Below are positions 21,932-30,677 of a stretch of 39,645 nt of DNA, piece after piece. The DNA is from Streptomyces chilikensis (GTDB lineage: Bacteria > Actinomycetota > Actinomycetes > Streptomycetales > Streptomycetaceae). The notes beneath the pieces are model-generated. The model was given only the letters and a program-made list of their open reading frames with translations. It was not told the DNA's origin and searched no databases. The stretch lies in the NCBI RefSeq assembly GCF_001642695.1, contig NZ_LWCC02000005.1, forward strand, positions 4,045,458-4,085,102, in the 5' to 3' direction. The position numbers and the translations under genes were made by a program. Within the stretch, counting starts at the first letter, position 1, and every line of letters starts with the position of its first letter.

Positions 21932-23241
21932 CGGCACCCGTCTGGACCCCGAACCCGCGCCCGGAGGACCCGGACGCCCTGATGCTCGCCCTCGACCCGG
22001 TCGAACAGGCGATCGCCGACATTGCGGCCGGCCGCCCGGTCGTGGTCGTCGACGACGAGGACCGCGAGAACGAGGGCGACCTGGTGGTCGCCGCCGAGGC
22101 GGCCACCCCCGAGGTCGTCGCCTTCATGATGAGCGAGTGCCGCGGCCTGATCTGCGCCCCCATGGAGGCCGGCGAACTCGACCGGCTGCGCCTTCCGCAG
22201 ATGGTGCGGGACGGGGCGAACACCGAGTCCATGAAGACCGCCTTCACCGTCTCCGTGGACGCCACCGCCGCCCACGGCGTCACCACCGGCATCTCCGCCG
22301 CGGACCGCGCCGCCACCCTGCGCCTGCTGGCCGGCGGCACGGCCGGACCGGAGGACTTCGTCCGCCCCGGCCACGTCTTCCCGCTGCGCGCCCGCCCCGG
22401 CGGCGTGCTGGAGCGGCCCGGCCACACCGAGGCCGCCGTCGACCTGGCCCGGCTCGCCGGGATGCGGCCGGCCGGCGTGATCGTGGAGATCGCCGGGGAG
22501 GACGGCCGGATGCTGCGGCTGCCCGAGCTGGTGCCCTTCGCGCGCAAGCACGGGCTGACCATCGTCTCCATCGAGGACCTGATCGCCTACCGGCGCTCCG
22601 CCGAGCCCACCGTGCGGCGCGAGGCCGAGGTCCGCCTGCCCACCCGGTTCGGCGACTTCACCGCCTACGGCTACCGCTCCACCGTCGACGGGGTGGAGCA
22701 CGTCGCGCTGGTCCACGGCGACATCGGCGACGGCCGCGACCTGCTGGTCCGGCTGCACTCCGAGTGCCTCACCGGCGACGTCTTCCACTCGCTGCGCTGC
22801 GACTGCGGCCCCCAGCTGGAGGCCTCGCTGGAGCGCATCCAGGAGGCGGGCCGCGGCGTCCTGGTCTACCTGCGCGGGCACGAGGGCCGCGGCATCGGCC
22901 TGATGTCCAAGCTGCGCGCCTACGAACTCCAGGAACGCGGCCACGACACCCTCGACGCCAACCTGGAACTCGGCCTGCCCGCCGACGCCCGGGACTACGG
23001 CGCCGGCGCGCGGATCCTCGCCGACCTCGGCGTCCGGACCGTGCGGGTGATGACCAACAACCCCGACAAGACCGACGCCCTCGCCCGCCACGGCATGGAG
23101 ATCCTCTCCCGGATCCCCATGCCCGTGCAGGCCGGCGAGCACAACGCCCGGTACCTGCGCACCAAGCGCGACCGGATGGGCCACGACCTGCCCTGGCTCG
23201 ACCAGGACGGCGCCGCGGTCGCCGGCTGCGACGACCAGTGA
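21928..23241 (+). CDS. ribAB: Bifunctional 3,4-dihydroxy-2-butanone-4-phosphate synthase/GTP cyclohydrolase II
   Basis: This 437-residue enzyme supplies both precursors of lumazine. The N-terminal half (about residues 25-230) is DHBP synthase, with the acidic metal loop [29 protein letters not shown] and RPGHVFPL. The C-terminal half (about 235-430) is GTP cyclohydrolase II, with zinc cysteines in [18 protein letters not shown] and [12 protein letters not shown]. The GH in RGHEGRG replaces the Q found in many bacteria and, as I recall, is usual in actinobacteria. ATG 21928 has GGAAGGA upstream and overlaps the ribM stop (ATGA). Confidence 0.97.
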   Translation: MTAPVWTPNPRPEDPDALMLALDPVEQAIADIAAGRPVVVVDDEDRENEGDLVVAAEAATPEVVAFMMSECRGLICAPMEAGELDRLRLPQMVRDGANTESMKTAFTVSVDATAAHGVTTGISAADRAATLRLLAGGTAGPEDFVRPGHVFPLRARPGGVLERPGHTEAAVDLARLAGMRPAGVIVEIAGEDGRMLRLPELVPFARKHGLTIVSIEDLIAYRRSAEPTVRREAEVRLPTRFGDFTAYGYRSTVDGVEHVALVHGDIGDGRDLLVRLHSECLTGDVFHSLRCDCGPQLEASLERIQEAGRGVLVYLRGHEGRGIGLMSKLRAYELQERGHDTLDANLELGLPADARDYGAGARILADLGVRTVRVMTNNPDKTDALARHGMEILSRIPMPVQAGEHNARYLRTKRDRMGHDLPWLDQDGAAVAGCDDQ

Positions 23242-23302
23242 CCGGGGAACCCGCGGCGGTTCCCGTACCCGACTTCCACCCCGAACCCACCCAGGAGCGA
23301 AC

Positions 23303-23788
23303 GTGAGCGGCAAGGGCGCACCCGAACTGACCGTCGAGAACTGCGGAGACCTGCGGGTCGCCGTCGTGGCGGCGCAGTGGCACGACAAGGTCATGGACGG
23401 ACTGGTCGACGGCGCCCTGCGCGCCCTGACCGACCTCGGGATCACCGAGCCCACCCTGCTGCGGGTCCCCGGCAGCTTCGAACTCCCCGTCGTCGCGAAG
23501 GTCCTGGCCCAGCGCGGCTACGACGCGGTGGTCGCCCTCGGCGTCGTCATCCGCGGCGGCACCCCGCACTTCGACTACGTGTGCCAGGGCGTGACCCAGG
23601 GACTCGTCCAGGTCTCCGTGGAGACCGGCGTCCCGATCGGCTTCGGCGTGCTCACCTGCGACACCGAGGAGCAGGCCCTGGACCGCGCCGGCCTGCCCGG
23701 CTCGAACGAGGACAAGGGCCACGAGGCCGTCACCGCGGCCGTCGCCACCGCGACCACCCTGCGTTCAGTATCCGAACCCTGGCGGTGA
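23303..23788 (+). CDS. ribH: 6,7-dimethyl-8-ribityllumazine synthase
   Basis: It condenses the ribitylaminopyrimidine with DHBP to give lumazine, the substrate of RibE. The 161-residue protein has the family motifs [27 protein letters not shown] (containing the catalytic His) and the C-terminal [21 protein letters not shown] 23303 follows AGGAG at 6 bases. It is the last gene of the rib operon, 61 bp after ribAB. A promoter for hisE overlaps its final codons. Confidence 0.96.
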   Translation: MSGKGAPELTVENCGDLRVAVVAAQWHDKVMDGLVDGALRALTDLGITEPTLLRVPGSFELPVVAKVLAQRGYDAVVALGVVIRGGTPHFDYVCQGVTQGLVQVSVETGVPIGFGVLTCDTEEQALDRAGLPGSNEDKGHEAVTAAVATATTLRSVSEPWR

Positions 23789-23811
23789 CAGCTCCCGGGG
23801 ACGCGTAGGGT
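23785..23811 (+). promoter_or_regulatory. Candidate hisE promoter GTGACA-N15-TAGGGT
   Basis: The -10-like TAGGGT (23806-23811) ends 9 bases before the hisE ATG, and no ribosome-binding site is seen, so the mRNA would have only about 0-3 leader bases. The 15-base spacer is short, so the -35 is uncertain. Confidence 0.4.
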
Positions 23812-23820
23812 AAGACCACC

Positions 23821-24093
23821 ATGTCCAAGAAGACTTTCGAGGAGCTCTTCACCGAGCTCCAGCACAAGGCCGCGCACGGCGACCCCGCCACCTCCCGCAC
23901 CGCCGAGCTGGTGGACAAGGGCGTCCACGCCATCGGCAAGAAGGTGGTCGAGGAGGCCGCCGAGGTCTGGATGGCGGCCGAGCACGAGAGCAAGGAAGCC
24001 GCCGCCGAGGAGATCTCCCAGCTCCTGTACCACGTACAGGTGATGATGGTCGCCCGGGGAATCTCCCTGGACGACGTGTACGCCCACCTCTAG
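23821..24093 (+). CDS. hisE: Phosphoribosyl-ATP pyrophosphatase
   Basis: It hydrolyses phosphoribosyl-ATP to phosphoribosyl-AMP, the second step of histidine synthesis. The 90-residue protein is a complete stand-alone MazG-like His[12 protein letters not shown] at the start, [20 protein letters not shown] with the metal-binding glutamates, and [21 protein letters not shown] 23821 lacks a ribosome-binding site; a TAGGGT -10-like element suggests a leaderless or nearly leaderless mRNA. It is separated from hisG by 115 bp containing an 8-bp hairpin. Confidence 0.96.
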   Translation: MSKKTFEELFTELQHKAAHGDPATSRTAELVDKGVHAIGKKVVEEAAEVWMAAEHESKEAAAEEISQLLYHVQVMMVARGISLDDVYAHL

Positions 24094-24124
24094 GCCGCCC
24101 CGCCCCGTGCGTCCCCGCGCCCGT

Positions 24125-24147
24125 CCGGCGCCGCCCCGTGGCGCCGG
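24125..24147 (+). other. Hairpin between hisE and hisG
   Basis: CCGGCGCC (24125-24132) pairs with GGCGCCGG (24140-24147) across a 7-base loop. It could partly terminate transcription or protect the hisE end. Confidence 0.4.
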
Positions 24148-24208
24148 TCCCGTCCGTCCGCCCGCACCGTCCGCGACACCCCACCGATCGACCGAAGGAA
24201 GCCTTCCC

Positions 24209-25057
24209 ATGCTGCGCATCGCCGTCCCCAACAAGGGTTCCCTCTCCGGCCCTGCGGCGGCCATGCTGCATGAGGCCGGCTACCAGCAGCGCCGGGAGTC
24301 CAAGGAGCTGCGGATCGTCGACCCGGTCAACGAGGTGGAGTTCTTCTACCTCCGCCCCCGGGACATCGCGATCTACGTCTCCTCCGGCCGCCTCGACATC
24401 GGCGTCACCGGCCGCGACCTGCTGATCGACTCCGGCGCCGACGCCGAGGAGATCCTCCCCCTGGGCTTCGCCCGCTCCACCTTCCGGTTCGCCGCCAAGC
24501 CCGGCGCGGTGAAGGACCTGTCGGACCTCGCCGGCAGGACCGTCGCCACCTCCTACGAGGGCATCGTCGGCAAGTACCTCGCCGAACAGGGCGTCGACGC
24601 CTCCGTGGTCCACCTCGACGGCGCGGTGGAGACCGCCATCGAGCTGGGCGTCGCCGAGGTCGTCGCCGACGTCGTGGAGACCGGCACCTCGCTGCGCAAC
24701 GCGGGCCTGGAGGTCTTCGGCGACCCCATCATGAAGTCCGAGGCCGTGGTGGTGCGCCGCACCGGCGCCGACGCCGGCGATCCCAAGGTCCAGCAGTTCC
24801 TGCGCCGCCTCCAGGGCGTCCTGGTGGCCAGGACCTACGTCATGATGGACTACGACTGCCGGGTCGAGCAGCTGGAGAAGGCCGTCGCGCTCACCCCCGG
24901 CCTGGAGTCCCCGACCGTCTCCCCGCTGCACAACGAGGGCTGGGTCGCGGTCCGCGCCATGGTCCCCTCCGCCGACGCGCAGAAGATCATGGACGACCTC
25001 TACGACATCGGCGCCCGCGCCATCCTGACCACCGCCATCCACGCCTGCCGCCTCTGA
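24209..25057 (+). CDS. hisG: ATP phosphoribosyltransferase (long form)
   Basis: It joins ATP and PRPP to give phosphoribosyl-ATP, the committed and feedback-controlled step of histidine synthesis. The 282-residue protein is the long HisG form: MLRIAVPNKGSLSGPA at the start, GVTGRDLLIDSG, VATSYEGIVGKYL, VVADVVETGTSLRNAGLEV for the PRPP site, and a C-terminal regulatory ACT-like domain from about residue 210 (MMDYDC to AIHACRL). ATG 24209 follows GAAGGAA. It is downstream of hisE and 57 bp before a PH-domain gene. Confidence 0.97.
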   Translation: MLRIAVPNKGSLSGPAAAMLHEAGYQQRRESKELRIVDPVNEVEFFYLRPRDIAIYVSSGRLDIGVTGRDLLIDSGADAEEILPLGFARSTFRFAAKPGAVKDLSDLAGRTVATSYEGIVGKYLAEQGVDASVVHLDGAVETAIELGVAEVVADVVETGTSLRNAGLEVFGDPIMKSEAVVVRRTGADAGDPKVQQFLRRLQGVLVARTYVMMDYDCRVEQLEKAVALTPGLESPTVSPLHNEGWVAVRAMVPSADAQKIMDDLYDIGARAILTTAIHACRL

Positions 25058-25114
25058 GGCCGCCCCGGCCCCCAGAGGGCCGTCGCGCCCGCCCGAGGAC
25101 ACGAGGAAGACCGC

Positions 25115-25564
25115 ATGACCACGCCGGCCCCGCCCGAGCTCCCCGTCACCTTCCGGCCCGCCCGCACCCGTACGGTGCTGCTGGCGCTCGGCGCCGCGAT
25201 GCTCGCGGTCCTCACGGTCGTCGCCCTGCTGCTCCCCGGCCTCGGCCCGGGTGAGCGGCTGAGCTTCGTCCTCACCGGTGCACTGGTGTTCGCGGTCCTG
25301 TGGGTGCTGGCCCGCCCCCGGGTCCTCGCCGACGGGGCCGGCGTGACGGTGGTCAACATCGCGTCGAGCCGGCGGCTGGACTGGGCGGAGATCCTCCAGG
25401 TCCGGCTGCGGCCGGGCGACCCGTGGGTCTTCCTCGACCTCTCCGACGGCACCAGCCTGCCCGTTCTCGGCATCCAGCCCGGCATGGCCCGGGAGCAGGC
25501 CCTGCGTGACGCCCGTGCCCTGCGGGCCCTGGTGGAGGCCAGGTCCGGGGCCGACCGCGCCTGA
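25115..25564 (+). CDS. PH domain-containing membrane protein
   Basis: This 149-residue protein has two predicted membrane helices (about residues 22-42 and 48-66) followed by a small bacterial PH-like beta domain (RVLADGAGVTVVNIASSRRL, WAEILQVRLRPGDPWVFLDL). Such proteins are common next to hisG in Streptomyces as I recall, but the role is unknown. ATG 25115 has GAGGAAG upstream. It probably belongs to the hisEG transcript. Confidence 0.85.
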   Translation: MTTPAPPELPVTFRPARTRTVLLALGAAMLAVLTVVALLLPGLGPGERLSFVLTGALVFAVLWVLARPRVLADGAGVTVVNIASSRRLDWAEILQVRLRPGDPWVFLDLSDGTSLPVLGIQPGMAREQALRDARALRALVEARSGADRA

Positions 25565-25657
25565 CGCACCCCGGCCGCGGGGGCGCGCGGAGGAGCCGGC
25601 GCCCCCCGCCCGGCGCAGTCGACCCTGCCACGAAGCGGCTCCTCTTGATTAACCTGT

Positions 25658-25688
25658 GGGCGGGGACGTCACGGTGACGCCCCCGCCC
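25658..25688. terminator. Strong hairpin after the hisEG-PH unit
   Basis: A stem of 8 bp plus 5 bp, interrupted by one A-C mismatch, has a CGG loop (arms 25658-25671 and 25675-25688). It lies in the 289-bp gap before the CNNM genes and probably ends the upstream transcript. I see no other clear element in this gap beyond a possible -10 TAACCT at 25650. Confidence 0.55.
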
Positions 25689-25853
25689 CCGAGCCCTGCG
25701 CGGCCCGCCGGCCGGCGCCCGGGCACCCGGGGGGCTCCTGCGATCCGAGGAGTGACGTACTCCGGCGATGGACGGACCGTCCTGCAGTACCTGCGCCGCC
25801 CCTGCCCGACCTGACGCGGACCCGTTCCGCGGCATCGCGGAGGCGGCGGCCAC

Positions 25854-27263
25854 ATGACCATCCCCCTGCTGCTCCTGGCAGCCGCCTTCCTGCTGATCCT
25901 GGCCAACGGATTCTTCGTGGCCGCCGAGTTCGGCCTGGTGACCGTCGACCGCCCCGAGGCGGAGCGCGCGGCCGCCGAGGGCGACCGGCGCGCCCGGCGC
26001 GTGGTCGACTCCCTCAAGGAACTGTCGTTCCAGCTCTCCGGCACCCAACTCGGCATCACCCTCACCTCCCTGGTCGTCGGCATGCTCGCCGAGCCGGCGC
26101 TCGCCGGACTGCTGCACGGCCCGTTCACCGCCCTGGGCCTGCCCGAGGGCATCGTCCCCGGCGTCTGCGTGGCGGTGGGCATGCTGCTCGCCTCCGCGGT
26201 GCAGATGGTGATCGGCGAGCTGGTGCCCAAGAACTGGGCGGTCTCCCGGCCGCTCCAGGTGGCCCGCTTCGTGGCCGGCCCCCAGCACCGGTTCGCCCGC
26301 CTGTTCCGCCCGGTGATCGCCGGGCTCAACGCGGTCGCCAACCGGCTGGTGCGCGCCCTGGGCTTCGAACCCGCCGACGAGCTGGCCTCCGCCCGCACCC
26401 CCGGCGAACTGGTCTCGCTGGCCCGGCACTCCGCCCGGGCCGGCGCCCTCGAACAGGACACCGCCGACCTGTTCGTGCGCACCCTGGCCACCCTCTCCCT
26501 GGGCGAGCTGACCGCCCAGCACGTGATGACCCCGCGGGTGCGGGTCGCCGCCCTGCAGGCCTCGGCCACCGCCGAGGACGTGATCAACCTGACCCGGGCC
26601 ACCGGCCTCTCCCGCTTTCCGGTCTACCGGGAGCGGATCGACGAGATCGTCGGCATGGCCCACCTGAAGGACGCGCTCGCCGTGCCCGCCGCCGAGCGGC
26701 TGCGCACCCCGGTGACCCGGATGTGCCGGCCCGCGCTGCTGGTCCCCGAGACCCTCCCGGTACGGCCCCTGCTGACCCGGCTGCGCGGCGAGCAGCCGAT
26801 CGCGGTGGTGGTCGACGAGTACGGCGGCACGGCCGGCGTGGTCACCCTGGAGGACATCGTCGAGGAACTGGTCGGCGAGGTCCGCGACGAGCACGACGGG
26901 CTGGACCTGCCCGAACTCGCCCCCGCCCCCGCCGAGGACGGCGCGCCCGCCTGGGACGCCGACGGCGGCTGCCGGATCGACGTGCTGGGCCGGGCCGGAC
27001 TCCGGGTGCCCGAGGGGCCCTACGAGACGGTGGCCGGACTCGTCGCCGACCTGCTCGGGCGCATCCCGGCCGAGGGCGACACCGTGGAGCTGCCGGGCTG
27101 GCGGCTGCGGGTCCTCCGGGTCGGCCACAACCGGGCCGAGCGGGTCCGGCTGCTCAGGGCGGGAACCGCGGCGGCGCCGGCGGGTGCGCCCGGCGTGCTC
27201 GCCGTACCCGTCGAGGGCCGGCCGGCCGCGCCCCGCGGACCGCTCGCGGAGGCCGTCCGGTGA
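25854..27263 (+). CDS. Hemolysin/CorC family CNNM transmembrane protein with CBS pair
   Basis: This is a 469-residue membrane protein. The N-terminal CNNM (DUF21) domain, about residues 1-190, has four hydrophobic segments with LANGFFVAAEFGLVTVDRPE and MVIGELVPKNWAVSRP. A CBS pair occupies about 215-335 (HVMTPRVRVAALQAS, GLSRFPVYRERIDEIVGMAH, VVVDEYGGTAGVVTLEDIVE), and a CorC-HlyC domain about 360-435. Family members take part in magnesium or cobalt efflux; CBS domains sense adenine nucleotides or Mg-ATP. ATG 25854 has GGAGG 10 bases upstream. The stop overlaps the next gene start (GTGA). Confidence 0.93.
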   Translation: MTIPLLLLAAAFLLILANGFFVAAEFGLVTVDRPEAERAAAEGDRRARRVVDSLKELSFQLSGTQLGITLTSLVVGMLAEPALAGLLHGPFTALGLPEGIVPGVCVAVGMLLASAVQMVIGELVPKNWAVSRPLQVARFVAGPQHRFARLFRPVIAGLNAVANRLVRALGFEPADELASARTPGELVSLARHSARAGALEQDTADLFVRTLATLSLGELTAQHVMTPRVRVAALQASATAEDVINLTRATGLSRFPVYRERIDEIVGMAHLKDALAVPAAERLRTPVTRMCRPALLVPETLPVRPLLTRLRGEQPIAVVVDEYGGTAGVVTLEDIVEELVGEVRDEHDGLDLPELAPAPAEDGAPAWDADGGCRIDVLGRAGLRVPEGPYETVAGLVADLLGRIPAEGDTVELPGWRLRVLRVGHNRAERVRLLRAGTAAAPAGAPGVLAVPVEGRPAAPRGPLAEAVR

Positions 27264-28288
27264 GCGCGCTGCAACTGCTCCTCGCGGCCCTGCTGGTGCT
27301 GGGCAACGGCTTCTTCGTGGGGGCCGAGTTCGCGCTGGTCTCGGTGCGGCGCAGCCAGGTCGAACCGCTGGGCACCGCCCGTGCCCGGCAGGTCCTGTAC
27401 GGGCTGGAGCACCTGCCGCGGATGATGGCCGCCGCCCAGTTCGGCATCACCGTCTGCTCGCTCACCCTGGGCGCGGTCGCCGAGCCCACCGTGGCGCACC
27501 TGCTGGAGCCGGTGTTCACGGCGGTCCGCCTGCCGGAGGCCATGGTCCACCCGCTGGGCTACGCCCTCGCCCTCGCCGTGGTGGTCTTCTTCCACCTGGT
27601 GATCGGCGAGATGGTGCCGAAGAACCTGGCGATGGCCGCCCCCGAGAAGGCCGCGCTGTGGCTGGCACCGGGGCTGGTCGCCTTCGCGCGGCTGTGCGGA
27701 CCGGTCACCTCCGCCCTGGGCGCCTGCGCGGGGGCGGTCCTGCGGCTGTTCCGGGTGGAGCCGAAGGACGAGGTCGAGGCGGTCTTCACCAGCGAGCAGC
27801 TCAACCGGCTGGTGGAGGACTCCGGCCAGGCCGGCCTGCTCGACCCGGAGGACGCCGAGCGGCTCGAGGACGCCCTCGAACTGGGTTCGCGCCCGGTGAC
27901 GGACGTGCTGCTGCCGATCGAGTCCCTGGTCACCGTCGGCCCCTCGGTCACCCCGGGCGAGGTGGTCGCGCTCACCGCGCGCACCGGGTACTCGCGGTTC
28001 CCGGTGGTGGGGGAGGGCGGCGTCTTCCTGGGCTACCTGCACGTCAAGGACGTGCTCGACCTGGACGACGCGGACGGACCGGTCCCGCCCAGGGTCCGCC
28101 GCCGGATGACCGAGCTGCCGGGCACCCTGCCGCTGGACGACGCGCTCACCGTGATGCGGCGGGCCGCCGCCCACCTCGCGGCGGTCACCGACGCGACGGG
28201 GCGCGCGGTGGGGCTGGTCGCCCTGGAGGACGTCCTCGAACTCCTCGTCGGCGAGGTCCGCGACCCGGCCCACCGGGTGCCGTCCTAG
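27260..28288 (+). CDS. Second CNNM transmembrane protein with CBS pair
   Basis: This 342-residue paralogue of the preceding gene has a CNNM domain (LGNGFFVGAEFALVSVRRSQ and FHLVIGEMVPKNLAMAAPE, about residues 1-180) and a CBS pair (about 205-335: LLPIESLVTVGPSVTPGEVV, GYSRFPVVGEGGVFLGYLHV, VGLVALEDVLELLVGEVRDP). It lacks the C-terminal CorC-HlyC domain of its partner. GTG 27260 overlaps the upstream stop by 4 bases, so the two are translationally coupled and probably form a heteromeric ion transporter; the heteromer is inference. Confidence 0.92.
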   Translation: MSALQLLLAALLVLGNGFFVGAEFALVSVRRSQVEPLGTARARQVLYGLEHLPRMMAAAQFGITVCSLTLGAVAEPTVAHLLEPVFTAVRLPEAMVHPLGYALALAVVVFFHLVIGEMVPKNLAMAAPEKAALWLAPGLVAFARLCGPVTSALGACAGAVLRLFRVEPKDEVEAVFTSEQLNRLVEDSGQAGLLDPEDAERLEDALELGSRPVTDVLLPIESLVTVGPSVTPGEVVALTARTGYSRFPVVGEGGVFLGYLHVKDVLDLDDADGPVPPRVRRRMTELPGTLPLDDALTVMRRAAAHLAAVTDATGRAVGLVALEDVLELLVGEVRDPAHRVPS

Positions 28289-28332
28289 CGGCCGTCCCGG
28301 GCGGTGCGGCCGCCCCGCGCCCCGCGGTGCCG

Positions 28333-28363
28333 CCCTCCCGCGGCGCGCCGGCCCGCGGGAGGG
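28333..28363. terminator. First of two bidirectional hairpin terminators
   Basis: A perfect 11-bp stem (28333-28343 with 28353-28363) and a 9-base loop lie between the convergent CNNM and AAA ATPase genes. Confidence 0.65.
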
Positions 28364-28375
28364 ACACCGGTCCTT

Positions 28376-28415
28376 CCCGCGGGCCGCCGGGCCACAGGGC
28401 CCGGCGGCCCGCGGG
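28376..28415. terminator. Second hairpin, perfect 18-bp stem
   Basis: Arms 28376-28393 and 28398-28415 pair without mismatch across an ACAG loop. This is the longest perfect stem in the window and ends 18 bases from the AAA ATPase stop. It probably terminates transcription from both directions. Confidence 0.75.
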
Positions 28416-28433
28416 TCCGCCGGTCCGGCCCGT

Positions 28434-30302
28434 CTACTCGGGACCGGCCGGCTCGCGGCCGGAGAGCACCTCCCCGTACGCCTGCATCAGATCCGGCAGC
28501 CGCAGCGTCGACAGGTCCTCCCGCGACAGCTCCGCCGTCCCCGGGACCGCCGACAGCCGCAGATCCCGGTACGCGCAGCTCTTCTCGTACAGCGTGCGCA
28601 GGAACCGCCCGTTGCCCAGCTCGTCGATCCACCCCTGCCCGACCACGTGGGTGCTGATCGACAGCAGCTCCTCCAGCGCCTCCTCGTCCCAGCCGTCGCC
28701 GTTCTCCCCGGCGAGCACCTTGCCGATCTCGCAGAGCTCGTCGGGCCGGTAGGAGGGGAAGTCCACCCGCGTGGTGAACCGGGAGGACAGCCCGGGGTTG
28801 GCGGCCAGCAGCCGGTCCATCCCCTCGGGGTAGCCGGCGAGTATCACCACCAGGTGGTCCCGGTTGTCCTCCGCCCGCTTCAGCAGCACCTGCAGCGCCT
28901 CGTCGCCGTAGGCGTCGCCCTTGCCGTACCCGGTGTTGACCAGCGCGTACGCCTCGTCGACGAAGAGCACCCCGCCCAGCGCGGAGTCGATCAGCTCATT
29001 GGCCTTCACGGCGGTCTGGCCGAGGAACTCGCCCACCAGATCGGCCCGTTGGGCCTCGACCAGATGGTCCCCGCCGAGCAGTCCCAGCGCGTAGAAGACC
29101 CGCCCGAGTATCCGGGCCACCGTGGTCTTGCCGGTGCCCGACGGCCCGGAGAAGACGAAGTGCCGCTTCGGCGGCCGCACCGGCAGCCCCCGCTCGGCGC
29201 GCAGCCGCGCCATGTTGAGCTGGGCCGACAGGGCCTTCACCTGCCGCTTGACCGGCTCCAGGCCGACCATCCGCTCCAGCTCCTCCAGCGCCTCCTCCAG
29301 CAGCACCGGATCGGCCGGCCCCGGCGGGAACGGCTGCAGCGGGACGAACGCCTTCTCCCGCACGGTGTCCGGCGAGGACACCGGCGACACCCCGGCGTCC
29401 GGGTCGGAGACCTTCACCCCCACGTCCCGTCCCGCCGTGCCGGCCAGCGGGTCCAGGCCCTCCGCGCCGTCGGCGGCGGCCGGGAGGGGGAAACCCGCGT
29501 AGCCCTCCATGCCCAGCTCCGCGTCCTCGTCCCATCCGTCCTCCTCGGAGATCGCCGCCAGCCGGGCGGCGGTGTCCATGAACGACGGGTCGACATGGTG
29601 CACGGCGCGGTAGAGCGGCAGCGCGGCCGCGGTCCGGCCGGTGCCCTCGTGCGCCCGGGCCAGCCAGTAGCGCAGCTCCTTGCGCTGCGGCTGCTCGCTG
29701 CGGCAGCGCATCAGCGCCGCCGACAGCAGCGGCTCCGCCTGCCCGTACATCTCCAGCCGGACCCGGGCCATGCCGCCGAACAGCCTGGCCTCGATGCCCA
29801 GCGACGGGTCGTCGAGCAACGGGTCGGTCCGCCGGACGAGTTGCTCCCAGTCCTTCACCAGGTAGGCGCGGCAGGCGTGCAGGAAACGGACCTGGGGATC
29901 GGACTCGGCGGACGGTAATCCGCCCAGGGCGCGGTCGAGTTCGGGGACGTGGCGGCCGTCCAGCCAGTGCGAGGCGTGCGCCAGCAGCAGGTCGCGACGG
30001 CTCTCCAGCACCGGCTGCACCCACCAGCCCAGCCAGTACCAGGAGTTGAGCGGCCGGCCGTGCCGGGTGCGCTGCTCCCCGAACCGGTCGCGGTACTGGT
30101 GCATCCGCAGCAGCGCGGTCGTCGTGTCGGCCCGCAGCGCGTGCAGTCCGAGCCAGGCGTCCGCCATGCCGGGGTCGAGGCGCACCGCGACGCGGAACTC
30201 CTCCTCCGCCTGCGGGTAGGCGCCCATGGTGTAGGCGTCCACCCCTCGCAGCCAGGCAAGGTCGGCGGGGTCGCCGGGTCCCCGCGCGCCGAATTCCCTC
30301 AC
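28434..30302 (-). CDS. EccA/CbxX-like AAA ATPase with N-terminal TPR region
   Basis: This 622-residue cytoplasmic protein has an N-terminal TPR-like helical half (about residues 1-290, from AYPQAEEEFRVAVRLDP), an acidic or flexible linker (about 290-350) and a C-terminal AAA domain. The AAA domain has Walker A with K392 (GPSGTGKTT), Walker B D449-E450 (LFVDEAYALV) and the arginine-finger region NPGLSSRFTTRVDFPSY. The architecture matches EccA of type VII secretion and CbxX/CfqX. No ecc, esx or Rubisco genes lie nearby, so its partner is unknown. GTG 30302 is chosen because GGGGGA lies 7 bases upstream; GTG 30317 is an alternative. Convergent hairpins follow its stop. Confidence 0.9.
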   Translation of the reverse strand: MREFGARGPGDPADLAWLRGVDAYTMGAYPQAEEEFRVAVRLDPGMADAWLGLHALRADTTTALLRMHQYRDRFGEQRTRHGRPLNSWYWLGWWVQPVLESRRDLLLAHASHWLDGRHVPELDRALGGLPSAESDPQVRFLHACRAYLVKDWEQLVRRTDPLLDDPSLGIEARLFGGMARVRLEMYGQAEPLLSAALMRCRSEQPQRKELRYWLARAHEGTGRTAAALPLYRAVHHVDPSFMDTAARLAAISEEDGWDEDAELGMEGYAGFPLPAAADGAEGLDPLAGTAGRDVGVKVSDPDAGVSPVSSPDTVREKAFVPLQPFPPGPADPVLLEEALEELERMVGLEPVKRQVKALSAQLNMARLRAERGLPVRPPKRHFVFSGPSGTGKTTVARILGRVFYALGLLGGDHLVEAQRADLVGEFLGQTAVKANELIDSALGGVLFVDEAYALVNTGYGKGDAYGDEALQVLLKRAEDNRDHLVVILAGYPEGMDRLLAANPGLSSRFTTRVDFPSYRPDELCEIGKVLAGENGDGWDEEALEELLSISTHVVGQGWIDELGNGRFLRTLYEKSCAYRDLRLSAVPGTAELSREDLSTLRLPDLMQAYGEVLSGREPAGPE

Positions 30303-30677
30303 GTCGTCGTCCCCCACAAACCGTGCCCCGTCCTTCGCCGCCGGGCCGGCCCCGGCCGCCGCCTCGGCCGAACCGCCCGCCCACAGGCCTCGTTCGGGCC
30401 GCGCGGCGGCGGGCCGACGGACGCACCGAAGGCATCGTACCCATGGGGCCGTGGTGGCCCTACGGGCGCGACGAGGGCGCTCGGGGCATCACCGGCGCAC
30501 CGTTGCGTCGACCGCGCGGTCACGCACAGTGAGGGAACCGGGGTGCGGGGAGTCCGGAAAACCGGCTCCGGGCAGAACGAAGCCCCCGGTCACGGGGGAA
30601 CAACCGGGGGCTTCGTGCGTGCGGACGGCCGTGAACGGGCCGTGCATGGAGAACGTAAGACCTGCACGGTCCCGGGG
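30303..30677. other. 375-bp intergenic region with hairpins, no gene seen
   Basis: This separates two minus-strand genes. Besides the 14-bp hairpin at 30577-30616 it holds ACGGCC (30625-30630) pairing with GGCCGT (30638-30643). No tRNA arms or convincing small reading frame are visible. It should carry the promoter of the AAA ATPase gene, which I could not place. Confidence 0.5.
30577..30616 (-). terminator. Hairpin terminator of the uridine-kinase-like gene
   Basis: A perfect 14-bp stem (30577-30590 with 30603-30616) has a 12-base loop and lies 62 bases downstream of the minus-strand kinase stop. The motif (AAGCCCCCGGT paired with ACCGGGGGCTT) is typical of Streptomyces terminators. Confidence 0.65.

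Noticed and set aside
25752-25814. 20-codon frame (GTG start) upstream of the first CNNM gene
   Set aside because: The GAGGAG is too close to the GTG to act as a ribosome-binding site, and the peptide has no recognisable feature or regulatory codon run.
30578-30677. Possible tRNA gene near the AAGCCCCCGGT hairpin
   Set aside because: No T-loop sequence or cloverleaf arms are present; the hairpin reads better as the terminator of the minus-strand kinase gene.
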